This document shows, in pieces, positions 1-9,861 of a DNA stretch of 28,754 nt (positions are counted from its first letter, which is position 1; each line of letters begins with the position of its first letter). The DNA is taken from IMG/VR virus record IMGVR_UViG_3300044846_002405, positions 1 through 28,754 of that record. One strand, given 5' to 3'. The notes below the pieces were generated by a model. It saw nothing but the letters and a program-made list of their open reading frames with translations. It did no database searches and was not told where the DNA came from. Origin of the DNA: a virus. Both the position numbers and the translations under genes were made by a program.

Positions 1-2
1 CT

Positions 3-242
3 AACACCATTTTAGGTGCAGTTACGGTGGCTTTTAGTAATCACCCTCTACATAGAGTAGCATTTGTTACAGCTATAGGTGGTAGATTAGTATGTAACAA
101 AGACACTATGAAACAGTTTAAACTATTATGCAAACAACGGGGCGCCACCATATTACAAGCGTATGGCAGAGAGTCTACTATAAGGCTTTGGAAGCGCTAT
201 AATTTTGAACCTCGTAATACTTTGGTGGAAACGCTTTTATGA
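3..242 (+). CDS. Partial small protein, possibly GNAT acyltransferase-like (5' end outside window)
   Basis: The reading frame is open to the left edge, so the true start lies outside the window; an internal GTG at 27 is not needed as a start. About 79 codons are visible. The C-terminal part has a GRLVCNK segment, then a lone Arg-rich stretch (YGRESTIRLWKRYNFEP) that resembles the 'R..W.r.GF' end of small GNAT-like proteins often placed among phage head and tail genes. This is a weak resemblance, seen by eye only. The stop overlaps the next start as ATGA, so the two genes are probably translationally coupled within the structural operon. Confidence 0.55.
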   Translation, partial: NTILGAVTVAFSNHPLHRVAFVTAIGGRLVCNKDTMKQFKLLCKQRGATILQAYGRESTIRLWKRYNFEPRNTLVETLL

Positions 243-1468
243 TTATTTCACAATGGAAAAAACTCTTTTTTACCCATGTCGTACCCACATTTATGTTTGG
301 TGGTGACAGTAATACCCCAACACAAACCACATCGACAGTAACGCAAAATAATATCCCTGATTGGTTACGCCCTCAAACTGAGTCAATTATCGGTGCAGCT
401 ACACAGAACACATTTAACACGACACCTAATGCTTCTGGTGGGTTGGATATTACTGGCGTAAGACCTTATGTTCCTTACAGCACTAATCCGTCAGATTATG
501 TCGCTTCGTTTAGCCCTATGCAGCAGCAGTCATACCAAGGTGTAGCGAATATGGCGCTTCCGGGGCAGTACGGTGTAGGTACTAATATGGCTTATGAGGG
601 CGGTATTGGCGGGTTAAACAGCGCAAACACTGCACTTAATTATGGAACTCAAGGTGCAGGCTATGGTGCTGCCGCAGCAAACGCAGGGCAAAACTACGTC
701 AATCAAGCGACAAACCCAGCATCTGTACAGGCGTATATGTCACCTTACATGCAAGCTGTCACTGAACAAGCTAAGCAAGGCGCTATCCGTGATTACAACG
801 TATTGCAAACTCAACGTAATGCTAATGCAACTAAAGCCGGCGCTTTTGGTGGTTCACGTTCAGCCGTCGAAAACTCTGAAGCCCAACGAGCTCTAGGTAC
901 ACAACTTCAAGGTATTCAAGCATCTGGTTTACAGAATGCGTTTACTAATGCTCAACAAGCGCAACAATATGGCGCAGGCTTAGGGTTGCAAGGTTTACAG
1001 ACGGGTATTACCGGTGCAAATGCAGGGTTGGCCGGTGTTCAGCAAGCGCAAGCAGGTTATGGTTTAGGAGCAAATGCTGGTGCGACATTATCCAATATAG
1101 GTACAGCGCAACAAGCGGCCCAGCAAGGTATCTATGGGTTACAGAACACTTACGGTCAGCAGCAAACGCAACAGCAACAAGATATTATCAACAACGCTAT
1201 CAACAATTACGCGATGGCACAGCAATATCCTCAGCAGCAGTTGTCATTCCTCAACTCTATAGTTCGGGGTTACGCTACACCAACTACCTCAAAACAAGAC
1301 TATGCAGCAGCACCAAGCGCTCTATCTCAGTTCGGTGGCTTGGCGGCAGCGGGGTTAGGTGCGTATATGGCAGCTAAGAAAGAAGGCGGTAAGATTGAAG
1401 AACCTAAAAAGTATGCCGGTGGGGGTCTAGTAGATTTAGCAATTGCAAATGCGATGGAAGGGGTATAA
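239..1468 (+). CDS. Gln/Ala/Gly-rich phage virion protein (structural, probably internal or tail-associated)
   Basis: 409 residues, starting at an ATG that overlaps the preceding stop. After a short N-terminal part with a WLRPQTESI segment, most of the protein is Gln-, Ala-, Gly- and Asn-rich. Roughly residues 165-235 contain SPYMQAV and GAFGGSRSAVENSEAQR, a pattern I associate with a conserved virion protein family of aquatic podoviruses. The C-terminus ends in a Lys/Glu stretch followed by YAGGGLVDLA. No enzyme motif is seen. It sits just before two other probable virion genes, which supports a structural role. The family link is from memory of similar sequences, not from a search. Confidence 0.7.
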   Translation: MIISQWKKLFFTHVVPTFMFGGDSNTPTQTTSTVTQNNIPDWLRPQTESIIGAATQNTFNTTPNASGGLDITGVRPYVPYSTNPSDYVASFSPMQQQSYQGVANMALPGQYGVGTNMAYEGGIGGLNSANTALNYGTQGAGYGAAAANAGQNYVNQATNPASVQAYMSPYMQAVTEQAKQGAIRDYNVLQTQRNANATKAGAFGGSRSAVENSEAQRALGTQLQGIQASGLQNAFTNAQQAQQYGAGLGLQGLQTGITGANAGLAGVQQAQAGYGLGANAGATLSNIGTAQQAAQQGIYGLQNTYGQQQTQQQQDIINNAINNYAMAQQYPQQQLSFLNSIVRGYATPTTSKQDYAAAPSALSQFGGLAAAGLGAYMAAKKEGGKIEEPKKYAGGGLVDLAIANAMEGV

Positions 1469-1470
1469 AA

Positions 1471-2937
1471 ATGAGCGATATGAAATCGGCTTTGGCCGCT
1501 CAGATTCAAAAGATAGGCGCTGATTTACAGAGCGGAGTGATTCCTTCTACTACTCAAAATATAATACACTTAATGGACTTAAAGTCTAAGCTCGATAAAG
1601 CCAAAGCTTTAGAAAGTTCACAAGCCGCACAACAGCTGCATAAACCTACAGTTAAAGACCAGATTGTGGGTAGTGCAGTACAAGAAGCTCACCAAGCTTC
1701 TGTCGAAGATATGATGCGCGAACGCGCTCGTATGATGCAAGATGAGGTGGGGCAGACGGGCGGTATCTCTGATTTCCTACCTAAACATACTGAAGAAGCT
1801 TATGCAAAGGGTGGTCCGATTGCTTTTGCTGCGAGAGGCCTTGTTCCGGGCGAGACTATGGCGGAGCAGCTAGAACGCTTATTAGCTGAACAAAAAGCTC
1901 CCGATGCCTATGTCGGTGCGTCAGAAAGAGTAGCGCCTAAAACGCAAAGCATTCAAGCACCATTAGCTGCAACAGAATTACCACAGGGTTTTAGAAATAT
2001 GGCGTCTAGAATAGCTGCTGGTATACAAGCACCTAGAGCTTCGTTCGACTTTGCTAACCCAAACCAAGCGGCTCAAGCTCCAGCACAATCACAAGGTTTA
2101 GCCGCTTTATATGATGAAGCTATCGGTCAAAACCCAATAACCACGGCAGAGCAAGCGCGACAACAACGCGAAGCATATCTTGGTCCTAACACTGGTATTG
2201 CATCTCTGCGTGAGGACATTGGTAAAATGAAGTCTGAAGCAGCTGAAGATAAAGAACGTGCACCTGGGATGGCTTTAATGAAAGCAGGCTTAGCTACGAT
2301 GGCTGGCACATCACCATTAGCGCTTACTAATATTGCTAAAGGTATTCAAGAAGGTGATGCTGATTATAGGGCAGCGCAGAAAGATTACAGACAAGCACAA
2401 GAAAAACAATTAGAGCTTAATGCAAAGCTTGATGCTGCTGAACGTCAAGAAAAAATTGATGCATATAAATTCGGTGAAGATAGTGAAAAAGCGTCTCGCT
2501 CAGCAAATACTGCTTTGAAAATTGCTAAAGCCACTGCTGAAAATAAAGCTGAGTTAGACCGCGCTGAGTTAGACCTTAAAAAAGAGAGTAATAGTATTAT
2601 GCGGCAGCATTATGCTGACTTAAATGATAAATATGACACTGCAGCTTCTGGTGCAGCTTCTGGGTTACGTGGTGATATTAATAATAAAAATGAGCTAAAA
2701 GCCCTTGACCAATCTCTAGATTCTGATCTAAAAGATCTGAGAGAGCAGTACAAAACAGGGACTTTAATAGGGCAAGATATAAGGCAGGATGAGAGATATA
2801 TAGACATAATGAATAAAAAAAATGCTGTGCAGCAAAAATTAGCAGCACTTGCAGGTATAGGTAAGGAGATACAGACTGCGCCGCCACCAGCAAAAGACTA
2901 TTCATTAGCCGATAAATTATCTGGATATGGACGATAA
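1471..2937 (+). CDS. Phage virion-associated protein with coiled-coil C-terminal half
   Basis: 488 residues, starting two bases after the previous stop. The N-terminal third is Ala/Gln-rich and contains YAKGGPIAFAARGLVPG at about residues 111-127, a Gly-rich segment like those recurring in internal virion proteins of uncultured phages. Residues about 225-455 are rich in Ala, Glu, Lys and Asp with a heptad-like pattern, predicting long helices or a coiled coil. No catalytic motif is apparent. Its position between the Gln-rich virion gene and the large LPD38 protein suggests an internal core or ejection protein. Function is inferred from position and composition only. Confidence 0.65.
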   Translation: MSDMKSALAAQIQKIGADLQSGVIPSTTQNIIHLMDLKSKLDKAKALESSQAAQQLHKPTVKDQIVGSAVQEAHQASVEDMMRERARMMQDEVGQTGGISDFLPKHTEEAYAKGGPIAFAARGLVPGETMAEQLERLLAEQKAPDAYVGASERVAPKTQSIQAPLAATELPQGFRNMASRIAAGIQAPRASFDFANPNQAAQAPAQSQGLAALYDEAIGQNPITTAEQARQQREAYLGPNTGIASLREDIGKMKSEAAEDKERAPGMALMKAGLATMAGTSPLALTNIAKGIQEGDADYRAAQKDYRQAQEKQLELNAKLDAAERQEKIDAYKFGEDSEKASRSANTALKIAKATAENKAELDRAELDLKKESNSIMRQHYADLNDKYDTAASGAASGLRGDINNKNELKALDQSLDSDLKDLREQYKTGTLIGQDIRQDERYIDIMNKKNAVQQKLAALAGIGKEIQTAPPPAKDYSLADKLSGYGR

Positions 2938-2939
2938 CC

Positions 2940-5900
2940 ATGAGCCGTTTAGACCACTATGCTGAATGGTTGATAGCCAACCAGAATCTTAAAGGTACTC
3001 CAAATTTTGAGGCTGTTGCCAGTGCCTATAGAGACCTGAGAGCCACGCCAGAAGAACCTGAGGAAATGCCTGCACCGCAAATGCAACCTCAACCTGAAGA
3101 AACTCCTGAACCACAAGGACAGTTAGGTGCAGCTGCTAAACGCGGTGTGCATGCATTAAGTGAACAAGCGGCAGGTATTGGGTTAGGGTTAGAGTCAGCT
3201 TTTGGCAAACAAGAAGCTGCACAAAAGCAAATGGAAGCTATTAAAGCTGACCAAGCGAAATCCGCGCAGGGCGTAAAGTCTACCCAGTTCAAAGATATTG
3301 AAGATATTTATGGAAAAGAAGGATTGATAGCTGCAGCTAAAGAAGTGCCGGGATACATAGCGGAAAAAGCCTTGGAGTCTGCCCCTAGCGCAGCTGCTCC
3401 GTTAGGTGTTGGTCTTGCTGCGGCATCAGTGACTGGGCCTGTTGGTGGTACTATTGCAGGTGCTACTACCGCGGTTGTCCAAATGTTTGGTGAAATGATG
3501 CAACGCCAAGCACAAGAGAAGCACAATGCGGGTGAGTTAGAACCGGGTAAAGCTGCTGGTGCAGCTGTCCCTGCTGGTTTATTAGATTACGTCGTTGATC
3601 GTGTCACATTGGGTATGGCAAATCCTTTCAAGCAAGCGGTTAAAGAAGCCGCTGAGCAAGAAATTAAAAAATCTGTACTGGGTGCTGTTGCTAAACGTGC
3701 AGCTATAAGCGCGCCATTAGGTGCCGCTACTGAAATTGGGCAAAAGGCACTAGAACTAACACAAGCAGGATTGCCTATATATGACGAAGCAGCTAAACAG
3801 GAATATAAAGAAGCAGGTATTGCCGGAGGTTTGTTAGAAGGATTCGCTGGGGGAGCAGGCGCTGCATATAGAACTCAAGCACAAAATCAAGAAGCGCCTG
3901 CTGCAGAAGAAACCCGTTCTCCTCAACCTGAAGTTGCAACAGAAGAACCTATTAACCAACCAGAACCTATAGCGCAAGATGAAACAGAAACAACAGCTGA
4001 AGTCCCATCATATGACCGCGGAACAATTGAGACAGGAAATGCGCCTGAGGTGGAACCTAGTGAAACACCTACCGCAGTATCAAACAAAGAAGAAGTAACT
4101 GCCGCAGAACAAGCGCCACCTATAGAAGAAGTAACCTCTGCAGAAGATGTTATTCCTGAACCTGAACAAAAAGTGCTAGATGAGCAACCAGATGCTATTA
4201 AAGATTTTGTTGGAAGAGAAACCCAGCATACTGCATTAAAGGCTAAGCCGAGTGTCATAAAAGATACCATCGAGGCATTTAAGAACTTTGATGCTGACAG
4301 AGCAGCCCAAATGCTTGTTAGACCAGCAGCGCCTGTCAGTACTGAGCTTAAAGAACGAGGCATCTTTGAGGACGATAAGTTGCGTGGTGATAGCATCATC
4401 CATGCTAATAAACAGATAGGTAATGTCATTCAAGCTGCATCTGAGTCGGGTCCTGCGGTACCTGCAGGTGACGGAACATTGAAAGCTTCGGTAAATCCAC
4501 GCCTTGCGCCTATTAATATCTTTAGAAACGTTGTAGATACAGGTAAAAAATATGGGTTTGATGGCACACAGCAACTAGCTGAAGCTTATCGTATTAGTTG
4601 GGGTGAGGAGACTTTGGCTGAAGATGCCAAAATGAAAGCTAAGGCACAAGAGCTAAAAACCCAAGCTAAAGACTATGAAGACATAGCTAATGACATGGCT
4701 AAAAAAGGCAACGCCAAAGTTAATGAGATTACAGCGGCAAAAGCTAAAGCGCAGGCATTAAAGAACAAAGCTGATGCACTTGAAGACATCTATCGAGAAC
4801 GCACTGTTACGCCTGAGGATATTAAAAAGAAAGATGCATTCTTAAAAGCTGCTCCTGAGATGAAGCAGCATATTCAGGACTTACGGGATTTAATCCGTGC
4901 GAATGTAGACCTATGGTACGAGACTGGGCGTATAGATAAAGAAACACGCGATCAGTGGAACAGCAAAAAATACTATATGCCTATGCAGGTATTCTCAGAA
5001 GCGAAAGGAACATTCGATGATGTGCCAGAAAGTTGGGGTGTAGGTGCAGGCGCCAGATCAGTTGCAGGTATGGAGAAGCGTAAAGGGCACAGCCAAGCGG
5101 TTAATCTATGGGATAACTTGCAAAAACAACAAGCGTTTATGACTGCTATTGCCGGCCAAAACCTTGCGAGAAACGAAGCACTAACCCAGTTAGAAAAATA
5201 CGGCAGTGCTAAAAAAGCGGCAGACCAATCGGATAGTAACAAGAAAGGCAACTATGTTGTATCGTACGTAGATGGTAAAAAGACGTGGTGGGAAGTTAAG
5301 AATCCTGCGTTAGTTGATGCGTTTCAAAACTTTAATTATCAGTTAAGCCCGCTGATGAAGATTGCCCAAAAAGGCGCTCAAGTTCTACGGACAACCGCAT
5401 TAGTACAGCCATACTATTGGTATAAACAATTAGTAATTGACCCTATTCATGCGTCGTTTGTCGGTGGAGTTGGTAACCTTACACCACTTCATTCGTTCAC
5501 AGAGTTTGCCAAAATATTAACTAATACGTCTAAAGCAGTTCCTGTATTGCGTAGGCATGGTGTTATAGGGCCTGTCGATGTAATTCACGATGCTGATGCT
5601 GTTAAAGACCAGATAGGCTATGCAATGCAAGCCAAACCTATTAGTGTATCTAAATTAGCTCATGCGCTCACAAAGATACATGAGGCAGCTGACGCATCAA
5701 CAAGAGCTGCGGCCTATAACAAGGCCTTGGCTATGGCTAAACAGCAGGGGTTAACTGGTGATGCTGCTGAGAACTTTGCGGTTAATAAAGCTAGAGAGTT
5801 AATCAACTTCTCAGTGCATGGGATTTCCTCATCAGTGAATACCATGCGGAATATGGTGCCATTCTTCTCAGCGGCATTGAACAGCTTAGATACTACGTAT

Positions 5901-6938
5901 CGAGCAGCTACAGGGCATAACCTTAATGCTAAAGAAGCAGCTAAAGCTAGAGCAGATTTTAGAAACGCTGCTGCCTTGACGTTCACCCTAACATCAATTT
6001 ACACATTGATGATGCTCCAAGACCAAGACTATCTAGATGCTAAAGGAATTGATAAAGACGGTAACTGGCTAGTCCCATTGCCTGATGATGAAAATGGTCG
6101 GCATGGGTTTTTAAAAATACCAGCACCTCATGAGATTGGGTTCTTGTTCAAAACACTACCTGAACTATTAATCAGAGGCATGATGGATGACGCAACTACT
6201 AAGGAAATTCTGACGTCTATTGGAGAAGGCGTATCAAGAAACACACCTCCTCTTATGCCTATGGCACAGATAGTAAAACCTACAGTAGATGTTACTAGAA
6301 ACTACAATGCTTTGACTGGCGCCCCGATAGAAAGCACAGGTCAGCAACGGTTACCCGTTGAACGTCGTGGTGAAGCTTCAGCATCTGAGATAGCTAAATT
6401 TGCTAGTGATGATTTAAAAGCTAAAAACATTAACCTGTCACCTGCCAAAATAGACTACTTAATTCGTGGGTATTTTGCTGAATGGGGTGCTATGGGTTCA
6501 GCATTGGCAGACTCTATGATTCGCACTTACAAAGGTGAAGATAAAACACCTACTAAAGATTGGTTGAATTCTAAAGAAAACCCCATGCGGTCTATGTTCA
6601 CCAATCCTATATCTTCCAGAAGCAAAGCTCAGTTATATGAGCTATTTGAAAGCTCACAACAGATTGTTAATTCAGTTACAGATTACCAGAAACAAGGCAA
6701 TGTAGAGAAAATAAAAGAGCTGATGGCTGATCCAGAAACTAAAAAACAATATGCCACTGCAGCGGGGATGAAAGCTTTTATAGATAAAGAAGCTGAGTTT
6801 AATAGACAAATTAAGATCATATCTAATAGACCAGACACACCTGCTAATAGGGCGTTGATTAAGTCTTTACAGCGTAAAAGTAATGATAATGCTAGTAAGG
6901 CTATAGCAGTTGCCAAAAAACTAGGACTGCCCTACTAA
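2940..6938 (+). CDS. Large internal virion protein with LPD38-like C-terminal region
   Basis: 1332 residues; the ATG lies three bases after the previous stop TAA. An N-terminal Pro/Glu/Gln linker is followed by Ala/Gly-rich hydrophobic segments (about residues 150-185 and 290-315), an acidic Glu/Pro/Thr-rich stretch (about 320-425) and a helical coiled region (about 550-630). The C-terminal part (about 780-1250) has the features of large polyvalent protein-associated domain 38: TTALVQPYYWYKQLVIDP near 815, a hydrophobic helix near 1020 (TSIYTLMML) and KIPAPHEIGFLF near 1060. In podoviruses such proteins are internal virion proteins ejected with the DNA. No lytic transglycosylase motif was recognised. 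The gene is last in the + strand operon. Confidence 0.75.
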   Translation: MSRLDHYAEWLIANQNLKGTPNFEAVASAYRDLRATPEEPEEMPAPQMQPQPEETPEPQGQLGAAAKRGVHALSEQAAGIGLGLESAFGKQEAAQKQMEAIKADQAKSAQGVKSTQFKDIEDIYGKEGLIAAAKEVPGYIAEKALESAPSAAAPLGVGLAAASVTGPVGGTIAGATTAVVQMFGEMMQRQAQEKHNAGELEPGKAAGAAVPAGLLDYVVDRVTLGMANPFKQAVKEAAEQEIKKSVLGAVAKRAAISAPLGAATEIGQKALELTQAGLPIYDEAAKQEYKEAGIAGGLLEGFAGGAGAAYRTQAQNQEAPAAEETRSPQPEVATEEPINQPEPIAQDETETTAEVPSYDRGTIETGNAPEVEPSETPTAVSNKEEVTAAEQAPPIEEVTSAEDVIPEPEQKVLDEQPDAIKDFVGRETQHTALKAKPSVIKDTIEAFKNFDADRAAQMLVRPAAPVSTELKERGIFEDDKLRGDSIIHANKQIGNVIQAASESGPAVPAGDGTLKASVNPRLAPINIFRNVVDTGKKYGFDGTQQLAEAYRISWGEETLAEDAKMKAKAQELKTQAKDYEDIANDMAKKGNAKVNEITAAKAKAQALKNKADALEDIYRERTVTPEDIKKKDAFLKAAPEMKQHIQDLRDLIRANVDLWYETGRIDKETRDQWNSKKYYMPMQVFSEAKGTFDDVPESWGVGAGARSVAGMEKRKGHSQAVNLWDNLQKQQAFMTAIAGQNLARNEALTQLEKYGSAKKAADQSDSNKKGNYVVSYVDGKKTWWEVKNPALVDAFQNFNYQLSPLMKIAQKGAQVLRTTALVQPYYWYKQLVIDPIHASFVGGVGNLTPLHSFTEFAKILTNTSKAVPVLRRHGVIGPVDVIHDADAVKDQIGYAMQAKPISVSKLAHALTKIHEAADASTRAAAYNKALAMAKQQGLTGDAAENFAVNKARELINFSVHGISSSVNTMRNMVPFFSAALNSLDTTYRAATGHNLNAKEAAKARADFRNAAALTFTLTSIYTLMMLQDQDYLDAKGIDKDGNWLVPLPDDENGRHGFLKIPAPHEIGFLFKTLPELLIRGMMDDATTKEILTSIGEGVSRNTPPLMPMAQIVKPTVDVTRNYNALTGAPIESTGQQRLPVERRGEASASEIAKFASDDLKAKNINLSPAKIDYLIRGYFAEWGAMGSALADSMIRTYKGEDKTPTKDWLNSKENPMRSMFTNPISSRSKAQLYELFESSQQIVNSVTDYQKQGNVEKIKELMADPETKKQYATAAGMKAFIDKEAEFNRQIKIISNRPDTPANRALIKSLQRKSNDNASKAIAVAKKLGLPY

Positions 6939-6945
6939 AATTAAA

Positions 6946-6965
6946 CCCCTGAAAAGGGGCTTTTT
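6946..6965. terminator. Rho-independent terminator between convergent operons, probably bidirectional
   Basis: The arms CCCCT (6946-6950) and AGGGG (6955-6959) enclose a GAAA tetraloop, followed by C and five T on the + strand. On the - strand the same hairpin is followed by the T-rich TTTAATTTT. It lies 7 bases after the virion operon stop and 5 bases before the last base of the converging primase-helicase gene. Confidence 0.85.
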
Positions 6966-6970
6966 CTTAT

Positions 6971-9787
6971 TTACTGTATTGGTGTGTCTGGAATAAACCC
7001 TGTAATGTCTTCCATTATAAATTGCTCAACACGAACATTTACCGCGGTACGTCCAAACCCATACATTAATCTGCCTGCTGTAGAGCCTACGTACATACCC
7101 TCTGTTGTTAAGTTATCAATAAAGCCTTTATAGGGTAGCTGCTTCTTAGCACACCACTTGCGTAGCGCACTGCTAGCAATAGACAGAATTTTAGTATCCG
7201 CATCAAATCGCGCGAGAACTTCCCTAGAAGGCACCAATAACGGTGGTTGCTCAAGACCTTCAGAAAGATTCGCATACCCTACGAAAATACTACCATTACA
7301 TTCATTCAAGAACTCACCGAGTGAATTCTCCCTGCAATCACTTTCATCGTGCAGTGCGGTAGTTACCTTGCCTATGTTGGCCAACGCCCAAGTGGTAATT
7401 TTCTTAACGTCTATATTATGCAAGTTACAACGATGAGCTATCTCTAACCCCGCAAGCGCTACAGCACAAGCTGCTGAATAGAACCTATGCTTTTGCGAGA
7501 AGCTAGCCTTTGTATCGAATTCACGACGAATGTCTCTAAACAACTCAATGCATTCTTCTTTATTGTTGATGATGTACTTAATAACTATTTCCCCAGCCAT
7601 TCCATAATTGCTATACAGGTGGTCGGTAAAGATAGTGTCTGACTCGTCCTTCGTTAAGGTCTTATCATGGTCTACATAAATTTCCAGTACCCGCATCATC
7701 TCGCCCTCTGGTCTTGATTTGTAAGACATAAGAACATCGTAGATGCTGTTGTTACCTGAGGTGATGCAGGGTAGCTGCCATGTGGTGCGGTTCTTTCTTA
7801 ATGCATTGTGCTGTGACTGCATACGGTCGCGGCCTTTACCTTGGGAAATCATATAGGCGATGTTGCCTATCTCTTCAGGTGTTAAGTCTGTAACCTCATC
7901 AATGCACATAGGCATATTCTTAATCACACCCATTGCTAACTGTCTGGCTAAAGGCTTGTCATCAAACGTCATTAAACCTGCTTCTGGATGCCCCCAGATG
8001 CTGTTAGCCATTAACTGGATAGTGGTCTTACCCACACCAGACTTTTCATTTGTCAGGTGCAAAATAAAACCTTTAATTCCAGAGAATCTAACTAAAGGCG
8101 AACCGAAGCTTACCCCTAAAGCAAACGCACGTGCTTCGTTGCCGGGTTTACCATACAGGTTAGCTATCTTAATCCACTCAGGCAAATGCCCTAGATGAGA
8201 ATACTTTGGTGCGAACTCTGCTGTACTTGTAGATGGTGGGCTGTACTTAACACCATCCATGCTAATCAGTCTTGTGCCTATAATGAATGACTCATCATCG
8301 TCATGCCAACCGAACTGTGACCTAGCAATTTCAGCAACATCTGTGTTCTGTAGGCAGTGAACGTAGTGTGCCAGATATGCCATAATGCCTGTCATCTTAG
8401 CGTCCATAGCGGAAACCCCTTTAGATGCTAGAAGCGTACGCGCTTTATCTTTAGACAGAATATCCTGTAGCGGAGCAACAAACTCTTCTACACCGTCTCT
8501 AGGCATATGCAGTTTAATAAGCGCCATTTCACCGTATTCTTCATCTTTCAGCCGTTTCTCAATATACAGATCGTTTTCATAGATGAGTACATCGGTCTCC
8601 ATTTGGTCACCCTCTGGGTTATCCTTGGCTAACGGAGATACTTTCTTCAAATACACACCACCATTAATGCCTCTGAAATAAGGTTTAGGATATGCAGGGA
8701 TAATCAGGGTTGTTTCTTCACCAAGACCTTTATGCCTTACTGTAACGATATTGTCTTCTGGGGTAGCCTCTGGGACATATACACCTAGTTTAATAGGTGA
8801 ATTGATACTACCTTTATGAATACACGTAAGGCATCGTTCCTCACCAAAAACCTTTTGGAACTCTTTGCATGTATGTACCCCAGTTTTGCATCCGTTGGCT
8901 TTTTGCTCTGTGGAATAAGGGTCATAGTCATCATGCTGGCGTGACATTAAATGAATAGCTTTATCACGGTCTTCGCAGTATTGAGGAACCGACAACGCAG
9001 AACGCCACATGGGTTCTGACATTTCATTTTGGTGCGTGTACGCATAAACTAATTGGTGGCAGCCGTTTCCTTTTAGGCTGAGCTTCATAATGCGCGAGAA
9101 GTTAGCAACAACACCTTTAGCTAAACGCTCAGTAATATCATCTTCTTCTTTAACCCCGAACGAATAAACTCCGGACGAACCTTCAAAGTTAATAGCGGTT
9201 TTTAACGCTGAGAACGCTATAGCCTCAGCAAACTCGATCACCTTTACTTCTTTCTTGTTAGTAGGTGACTTGTAATTAAATGTATCTGGCACCCGTAGGA
9301 TTCTTGCTGCATCTGCAGTTACGCTAGGGTCTGCTTTCAAACCATGCAGTACGCAGGTTTGTTTTAAATGATCTGCGACTGGTTTCCAGTCGTTGTATGA
9401 AATCTCTTCGGTTAACACCCAATAGCAGTGCAAGCCATTACCTGAGTCTACGACAGTAGGGAAAGAAAGACCTAACTCACTGCAAAATCTTTCGAGTTCA
9501 CTTAAACCTGTCTCTTTATCTAAATAGTCTTTCTTCGGGCCACAATCTATATCGAGCCAAAACGACTTAAAATACTTGGCGTTCGTAGCAAGTCTGTTTT
9601 CATTAGTTCGAAACTTAGTGCATCCAAAATATATGTCGTACTCTTGAGCCGCTAACGTGCCGCAGTATGAGACTGCATCATCGAGATTATCGAAAAACCT
9701 AGACTGGGGTTGACCTCTTTTTAAGCCAAGTATGCAGTAATAACCCTGCTTGGCAGTGACGTGTTCTAAGAAATCGCGCTTATCCAT
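6971..9787 (-). CDS. Primase-helicase: AEP-type primase domain plus P-loop helicase
   Basis: 938 residues from the ATG at 9787; a TTG two codons upstream is possible but has no better ribosome site. The N-terminal region shows archaeo-eukaryotic primase (PrimPol-like) signatures: DID at about residues 79-81 within FWLDIDCG, SGNGLHCYWVL at about 115-125 and DAARILRVPDTFNY at about 159-172. A Cys cluster (CKTGVHTCKEF..., CLTC) lies near 310-335. The C-terminal half has a Walker A motif (EKSGVGKTT, about 580-590) and a Walker B motif (MCIDEVTD, about 630), like the helicase part of DUF927/plasmid-type primases. It probably primes and unwinds phage DNA. The start is only 23 bases beyond a strong terminator and has no clear Shine-Dalgarno, so expression may be low. 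Confidence 0.85.
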   Translation of the reverse strand: MDKRDFLEHVTAKQGYYCILGLKRGQPQSRFFDNLDDAVSYCGTLAAQEYDIYFGCTKFRTNENRLATNAKYFKSFWLDIDCGPKKDYLDKETGLSELERFCSELGLSFPTVVDSGNGLHCYWVLTEEISYNDWKPVADHLKQTCVLHGLKADPSVTADAARILRVPDTFNYKSPTNKKEVKVIEFAEAIAFSALKTAINFEGSSGVYSFGVKEEDDITERLAKGVVANFSRIMKLSLKGNGCHQLVYAYTHQNEMSEPMWRSALSVPQYCEDRDKAIHLMSRQHDDYDPYSTEQKANGCKTGVHTCKEFQKVFGEERCLTCIHKGSINSPIKLGVYVPEATPEDNIVTVRHKGLGEETTLIIPAYPKPYFRGINGGVYLKKVSPLAKDNPEGDQMETDVLIYENDLYIEKRLKDEEYGEMALIKLHMPRDGVEEFVAPLQDILSKDKARTLLASKGVSAMDAKMTGIMAYLAHYVHCLQNTDVAEIARSQFGWHDDDESFIIGTRLISMDGVKYSPPSTSTAEFAPKYSHLGHLPEWIKIANLYGKPGNEARAFALGVSFGSPLVRFSGIKGFILHLTNEKSGVGKTTIQLMANSIWGHPEAGLMTFDDKPLARQLAMGVIKNMPMCIDEVTDLTPEEIGNIAYMISQGKGRDRMQSQHNALRKNRTTWQLPCITSGNNSIYDVLMSYKSRPEGEMMRVLEIYVDHDKTLTKDESDTIFTDHLYSNYGMAGEIVIKYIINNKEECIELFRDIRREFDTKASFSQKHRFYSAACAVALAGLEIAHRCNLHNIDVKKITTWALANIGKVTTALHDESDCRENSLGEFLNECNGSIFVGYANLSEGLEQPPLLVPSREVLARFDADTKILSIASSALRKWCAKKQLPYKGFIDNLTTEGMYVGSTAGRLMYGFGRTAVNVRVEQFIMEDITGFIPDTPIQ

Positions 9788-9809
9788 AACCAACCCAAAA
9801 TAAAGGGGT

Positions 9810-9835
9810 AAAAAAGGGCGGTACTAAGACCGCCC
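9810..9835 (-). terminator. Rho-independent terminator between SSB-like and primase-helicase genes
   Basis: On the - strand the arms GGGCGGT and ACCGCCC (7 perfect bp; + strand 9816-9822 and 9829-9835) enclose a 6-nt loop and are followed directly by six T (A tract 9810-9815 on +). It follows the SSB-like stop at 9862 and precedes the primase-helicase ATG at 9787. No promoter is visible in the small gap after it, so it probably acts as an attenuator. Confidence 0.88.
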
Positions 9836-9861
9836 CGCTTAATCAAAAAAGGGAGAGTATC

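Noticed and set aside
3923-4429. Antisense frame of 168 residues opposite the large virion gene
   Set aside because: Lies wholly inside the strongly supported virion gene; composition mirrors its Glu/Pro-rich codons read backwards.
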